Of a stretch of DNA of 64,000 bases, positions 61,105-64,000 are shown piece after piece; position 1 is the first letter of the stretch, and each line of letters begins with the position of its first letter. The position numbers and the translations under genes were made by a program. Source of the stretch: Paraburkholderia dioscoreae (GTDB lineage: Bacteria; Pseudomonadota; Gammaproteobacteria; Burkholderiales; Burkholderiaceae); NCBI RefSeq assembly GCF_902459535.1, contig NZ_LR699554.1:2914001-2978000 (forward strand), read 5' to 3'. The notes under the pieces are model-generated. The model worked only from the letters and a program-made list of their open reading frames with translations. It did not search any database and was not told the DNA's origin.

Positions 61105-62661
61105 GTGAATCCGACTGCCACTGCCCTGCCTTTCCGCAACGCTCTGTTCGCCATGCTCGGCATCGGGCTCGTCAATATGCTGGTCGCACTCGACCAGACA
61201 GTCGTCAGCACTGCGCTGCCTTCCATCGTCGCCGAACTGCACGGCTTCGAGTATTACGCGTGGATCGCCAGCGCGTATTTGCTGGCCTCGGTGGTGACGG
61301 TGCCGGTGTTCGGACGGCTCGGCGACTACTTCGGCCGCAAGCGTTTCGTGATCGCCGCGGTCATCACGTTCACTATCGCGTCGGTGCTTTGCGGTGTCGC
61401 GAACGACATGCGGTTTCTCGTGATCGCGCGCGGCTTGCAAGGTGTCGGCGGCGGGATGATGGTCGGCACGGCGTTCGCGTCGATACCCGACCTCTTTCCC
61501 GATCCGCGCGCGCGCGTGCGCTGGCAGGTGGTGATGGCGGCAGCGTATGGCATCGGCACGGCGGCGGGGCCGTCGCTCGGCGGGTGGATGAGCGAACACT
61601 GGGGCTGGCGCTCTACCTTCCTGATCAATCTGCCGGTCGGCGCGGCCGCGCTCTATTTCATCTGGGCGCACCTGCCGAGCTTCCGCCGTCCGCATGAAGG
61701 CGACGTGAAGATCGACTGGCTCGGCGCGGTGCTGGTCGCCGCCGTGCTCGGCGGGCTGCAGGCTTTTATCGAAGCAGTGCCGAAAGACGGCCTGAGCGCC
61801 GCCAATCTCACGCTGGCCGTCTGCGTGATCGCCGGCGCGATTGCATTGCTGGTATGCGAAAAGCGCGCCACGCATCCGATCATTCCGCTCGACCTGTTCA
61901 GGGATCCGCAACTCGTCACGCTGTTCACGCTCGGCATGCTGTCGGGCTTCGTGATGTTCTCGCTGATCTTCTTCGCGCCGCTGCTGCTGCAAGGCGGCTT
62001 CGGTCTGTCGCCGCAACAGGCCGGCCTGCTGGCCACGCCGATCGCCGCCTGCATCGCGCTCGGCAGTCTGCTGAACACGCGCATCGTCATTCACATGAAG
62101 AAGCCCACGCAGATCCTTTCGATCGGTTTCGCGCTGCTGTTGTTCGCGTCCATTGCGCTAGCGTTTGCGAATCCGGACACGCCGCATCTGTGGATCGAAT
62201 TGCCGATGGCCGCGGTCGGCATCGGCCTCGGTTTCATCCTCAACAATCTGAACGTATTCGGCCAGGAGATTGCCGGACGCGAGCGCTTCGGCATCACGAC
62301 GGCGCTGCTGCAATCCACGCGCATGGTGGGCGGGATGCTGGGCACGAGCATTGTCGCGACCGTGGTGTCGCATCATTACCGCAACGTGGTCACACGCACG
62401 ATGAGCGTGCTCGGCGAGCCGGCCGCCTCGCAATGGCGGCCCCGCTTCGTCGACCTGCGCATTCTGATCGACGAAGCGTCGCGTCTGAAGCTGATCGCGG
62501 ATATGAAGCCGTCAGGGCTCAATACGCTCGCGTTGATCGACACGGCGCGCGATGCGCTGGTGCAGTCCATTCACATCGGCGTGTGGCTGACGGCGGTCGC
62601 GGCGCTGGCGGCCGCGCTGCTGGTGCAGCGCATCTCGCATGTGGTGTTTCGCAAGAGTTAA
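61105..62661 (+). CDS. MFS drug exporter of the DHA2 (EmrB/QacA) family, 518 aa
   Basis: About 14 hydrophobic segments. N-terminal LVALDQTVVSTALPSIVAELHG (TM1 motif D of DHA2 with Asp), the MFS motif GRLGDYFGRKRFVIAAV, RGLQGVGGGMMVGTAFASI and motif C-like GIGTAAGPSLGGWM are all present. The start is GTG 61105, supported by family-like sequence but not by a Shine-Dalgarno; ATG 61153 inside TM1 is unlikely. It is a single gene without a fusion protein (EmrA) beside it. Confidence 0.92.
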   Translation: MNPTATALPFRNALFAMLGIGLVNMLVALDQTVVSTALPSIVAELHGFEYYAWIASAYLLASVVTVPVFGRLGDYFGRKRFVIAAVITFTIASVLCGVANDMRFLVIARGLQGVGGGMMVGTAFASIPDLFPDPRARVRWQVVMAAAYGIGTAAGPSLGGWMSEHWGWRSTFLINLPVGAAALYFIWAHLPSFRRPHEGDVKIDWLGAVLVAAVLGGLQAFIEAVPKDGLSAANLTLAVCVIAGAIALLVCEKRATHPIIPLDLFRDPQLVTLFTLGMLSGFVMFSLIFFAPLLLQGGFGLSPQQAGLLATPIAACIALGSLLNTRIVIHMKKPTQILSIGFALLLFASIALAFANPDTPHLWIELPMAAVGIGLGFILNNLNVFGQEIAGRERFGITTALLQSTRMVGGMLGTSIVATVVSHHYRNVVTRTMSVLGEPAASQWRPRFVDLRILIDEASRLKLIADMKPSGLNTLALIDTARDALVQSIHIGVWLTAVAALAAALLVQRISHVVFRKS

Positions 62662-62686
62662 AGGCGCCGGCCGGATCATCGCTGGT

Positions 62687-64000
62687 TCAGCGCATGAGGC
62701 ACGGGCGCCTGTTATCGAACTTCCAGTTCGGGACCAGATACTGCATGGCCACGCCGTCGTCGCGCGCGCCCAGGCCGTGCTGTCGATACAGCGCGTGCGC
62801 CTTCCCGATCTCATCCATATCCAGTTCGATGCCGAGCCCCGCGGCCTGCGGCACCTTGACCTTGCCGCCGACGATCCGCAGCGGCTCGCGCGTCAAACGC
62901 TGGCCGTCCTGCCAGATCCAGTGCGTGTCGATCGCGGTGATCCTGCCCGGCGCGGCGGCCGCCACATGGGTGAACATGGCGAGCGAAATGTCGAAGTGGT
63001 TGTTCGAGTGCGAGCCCCACGTGAGGCCCCAGTCATTGCACATCTGCGCGACGCGCACCGAACCCTGCATGGTCCAGAAGTGCGGATCGGCCAGCGGGAT
63101 ATCCACGGACTGCAACTGGATCGCGTGGCCCATCTGCCGCCAGTCGGTCGCGATCATGTTGGTCGCCGTCGGCAAGCCGGTCGCGCGACGAAACTCGGCC
63201 ATCACCTCGCGGCCCGAATAGCCGTTTTCGGCGCCGCACGGATCTTCCGCATAGGCCAGCACGTCGTGCTTGTCGCGGCACAGGCGCACCGCTTCCGCCA
63301 GCGACCAGGCGCCGTTCGGGTCGAGCGTCACGCGTGCGTTCGGAAAACGTTCGGCGAGCGCGGTGACCGCTTCGATTTCGGCGTCGCCGGACAGCACGCC
63401 GCCCTTGAGCTTGAAGTCGTTGAAGCCGTAGCGCGCCTGCGCGGCTTCGGCGAGCCGTACGACGGCCTCGGGCGTCAGCGCCTGCTCAGTGCGCACGCGC
63501 TCCCAGTCGTCGCGGCCATCCGCGCCGCTCGCATAGTCCAGGTCGGTCTTGTTGCGGTCGCCGATATAGAACAGATAGCCGAGCATTTCCACTTCGTCGC
63601 GTTGCTGACCTTCGCCGAGCAGCGCGGCGACGGGCACGCCCAGATGCTGGCCGAGCAGGTCGAGCAATGCGGCTTCGAGCGCGGTCACCGCGTGAATGGT
63701 AGTGCGCAGATCGAACGTCTGCAAACCGCGGCCGCCGGCGTCGCGGTCGGCGAATTGCGTGCGCACCTTGTTCAAGACTGCTTGCAGATTGCCGATCGAC
63801 TGACCGACGACGAGCGCACGCGCATCGTCGAGCGTCTTGCGGATGCTCTCGCCGCCCGGCACTTCGCCCACGCCGGTATGGCCGGCGCTGTCGCGCAAAA
63901 TGACGATGTTGCGCGTGAAGAACGGGCCATGCGCGCCGCTCAGATTGAGCAGCATGCTGTCACGGCCGGCGACAGGCACGACGCGCAGTTCGGTGACGAC
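62687..64000 (-). CDS. gudD: Glucarate dehydratase, N-terminus beyond the right edge
   Basis: Enolase-superfamily enzyme that dehydrates D-glucarate (or L-idarate) to 5-keto-4-deoxyglucarate. About 437 residues are visible and closely follow the E. coli GudD sequence as I know it: SMLLNLSGAHGPFFTRNIVIL, ADRDAGGRGLQTFDLRTTIHAVT, the catalytic Lys in FNDFKLKGG, metal ligands in TLDPNGAWS and AEDPCGAENGYSGREVMAEF, and the His base in WGSHSNNHFDISL. The frame remains open to 64000 and the first visible residues (VVTELRVVPVAGRD) match the usual N-terminal region, so only a few residues are missing. The GTG at 63979 is internal. No other glucarate-pathway gene is visible here. Confidence 0.95.
   Translation of the reverse strand, partial: VVTELRVVPVAGRDSMLLNLSGAHGPFFTRNIVILRDSAGHTGVGEVPGGESIRKTLDDARALVVGQSIGNLQAVLNKVRTQFADRDAGGRGLQTFDLRTTIHAVTALEAALLDLLGQHLGVPVAALLGEGQQRDEVEMLGYLFYIGDRNKTDLDYASGADGRDDWERVRTEQALTPEAVVRLAEAAQARYGFNDFKLKGGVLSGDAEIEAVTALAERFPNARVTLDPNGAWSLAEAVRLCRDKHDVLAYAEDPCGAENGYSGREVMAEFRRATGLPTATNMIATDWRQMGHAIQLQSVDIPLADPHFWTMQGSVRVAQMCNDWGLTWGSHSNNHFDISLAMFTHVAAAAPGRITAIDTHWIWQDGQRLTREPLRIVGGKVKVPQAAGLGIELDMDEIGKAHALYRQHGLGARDDGVAMQYLVPNWKFDNRRPCLMR

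Noticed and set aside
1..64000. CRISPR arrays, tRNA or rRNA genes, insertion sequences, prophage genes
   Set aside because: No regular direct repeats, no cloverleaf or rRNA-like sequence and no transposase or integrase motifs were found by eye; a tRNAscan, ISfinder and CRISPR search would be needed to exclude short or degenerate cases.

Overview
The window is GC-rich, densely packed, and reads as chromosomal DNA from a beta-proteobacterium of the Burkholderia/Paraburkholderia group. That placement is inferred from a Burkholderia-type porin, the ribose ABC operon, glucarate dehydratase, cyanase, an RND pump, many LysR regulators and the codon bias. No rRNA, tRNA, integrase, transposase or CRISPR array was found. 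It looks like ordinary secondary-replicon or accessory metabolic DNA with several decaying genes. Both edges cut genes: a membrane sensor on the left and glucarate dehydratase on the right.

1-10.3 kb is a minus-strand sensory block. A GAF hybrid histidine kinase overlaps a 1209-residue protein that joins an APC-type amino-acid permease to HAMP, histidine kinase, receiver and HPt modules. That gene overlaps a receiver-EAL (c-di-GMP phosphodiesterase) response regulator, which is followed 15 bp later by another receiver protein. All four appear to be one transcript, a ready-made phosphorelay from a transporter-like sensor to c-di-GMP turnover. A hairpin separates it from a chemoreceptor and a second HAMP sensor.

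10.6-16.5 kb holds an uncharacterised protein, a compact SET-domain methyltransferase, a TetR regulator and a three-gene minus-strand operon (CHASE2 membrane protein, small exported protein, M48 metalloprotease lipoprotein).

16.9-23.8 kb is a ribose unit, rbsB-rbsA-rbsC-rbsK plus a nucleoside-hydrolase lipoprotein, with a divergent LysR gene. The hydrolase could free ribose from nucleosides outside the cytoplasm for the ABC importer. rbsA carries two 1-base losses in its second ATPase half.

23.8-28.9 kb: a nitrilase-family protein lacking the usual cysteine, a LysR regulator, a PhyH dioxygenase, an ICL/PEP-mutase-family enzyme and two small proteins. 28.9-35.2 kb: a tripartite RND pump whose adaptor ends in an OmpA-like peptidoglycan-binding domain. 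35.9-42.8 kb: patatin, FUSC transporter, msrA, SnoaL-like protein, GT9 glycosyltransferase, MFS exporter, PRC-barrel protein.

42.9-48.8 kb: an orphan RbsB-like protein 53 bp downstream of a leucine-rich-repeat protein kinase, then ogt-type DNA repair, a GNAT enzyme and an M20 amidohydrolase. 49-58 kb: a lipase-like hydrolase, a LysR gene next to a perfect 33-bp palindrome, a truncated alpha/beta hydrolase abutting an SDR gene, dienelactone hydrolase, cyanase, porin, a DUF899 remnant and an HTH/beta-propeller pair. 58-64 kb: LysR/NmrA divergent pair, lipoprotein, 14-TM MFS exporter and gudD.
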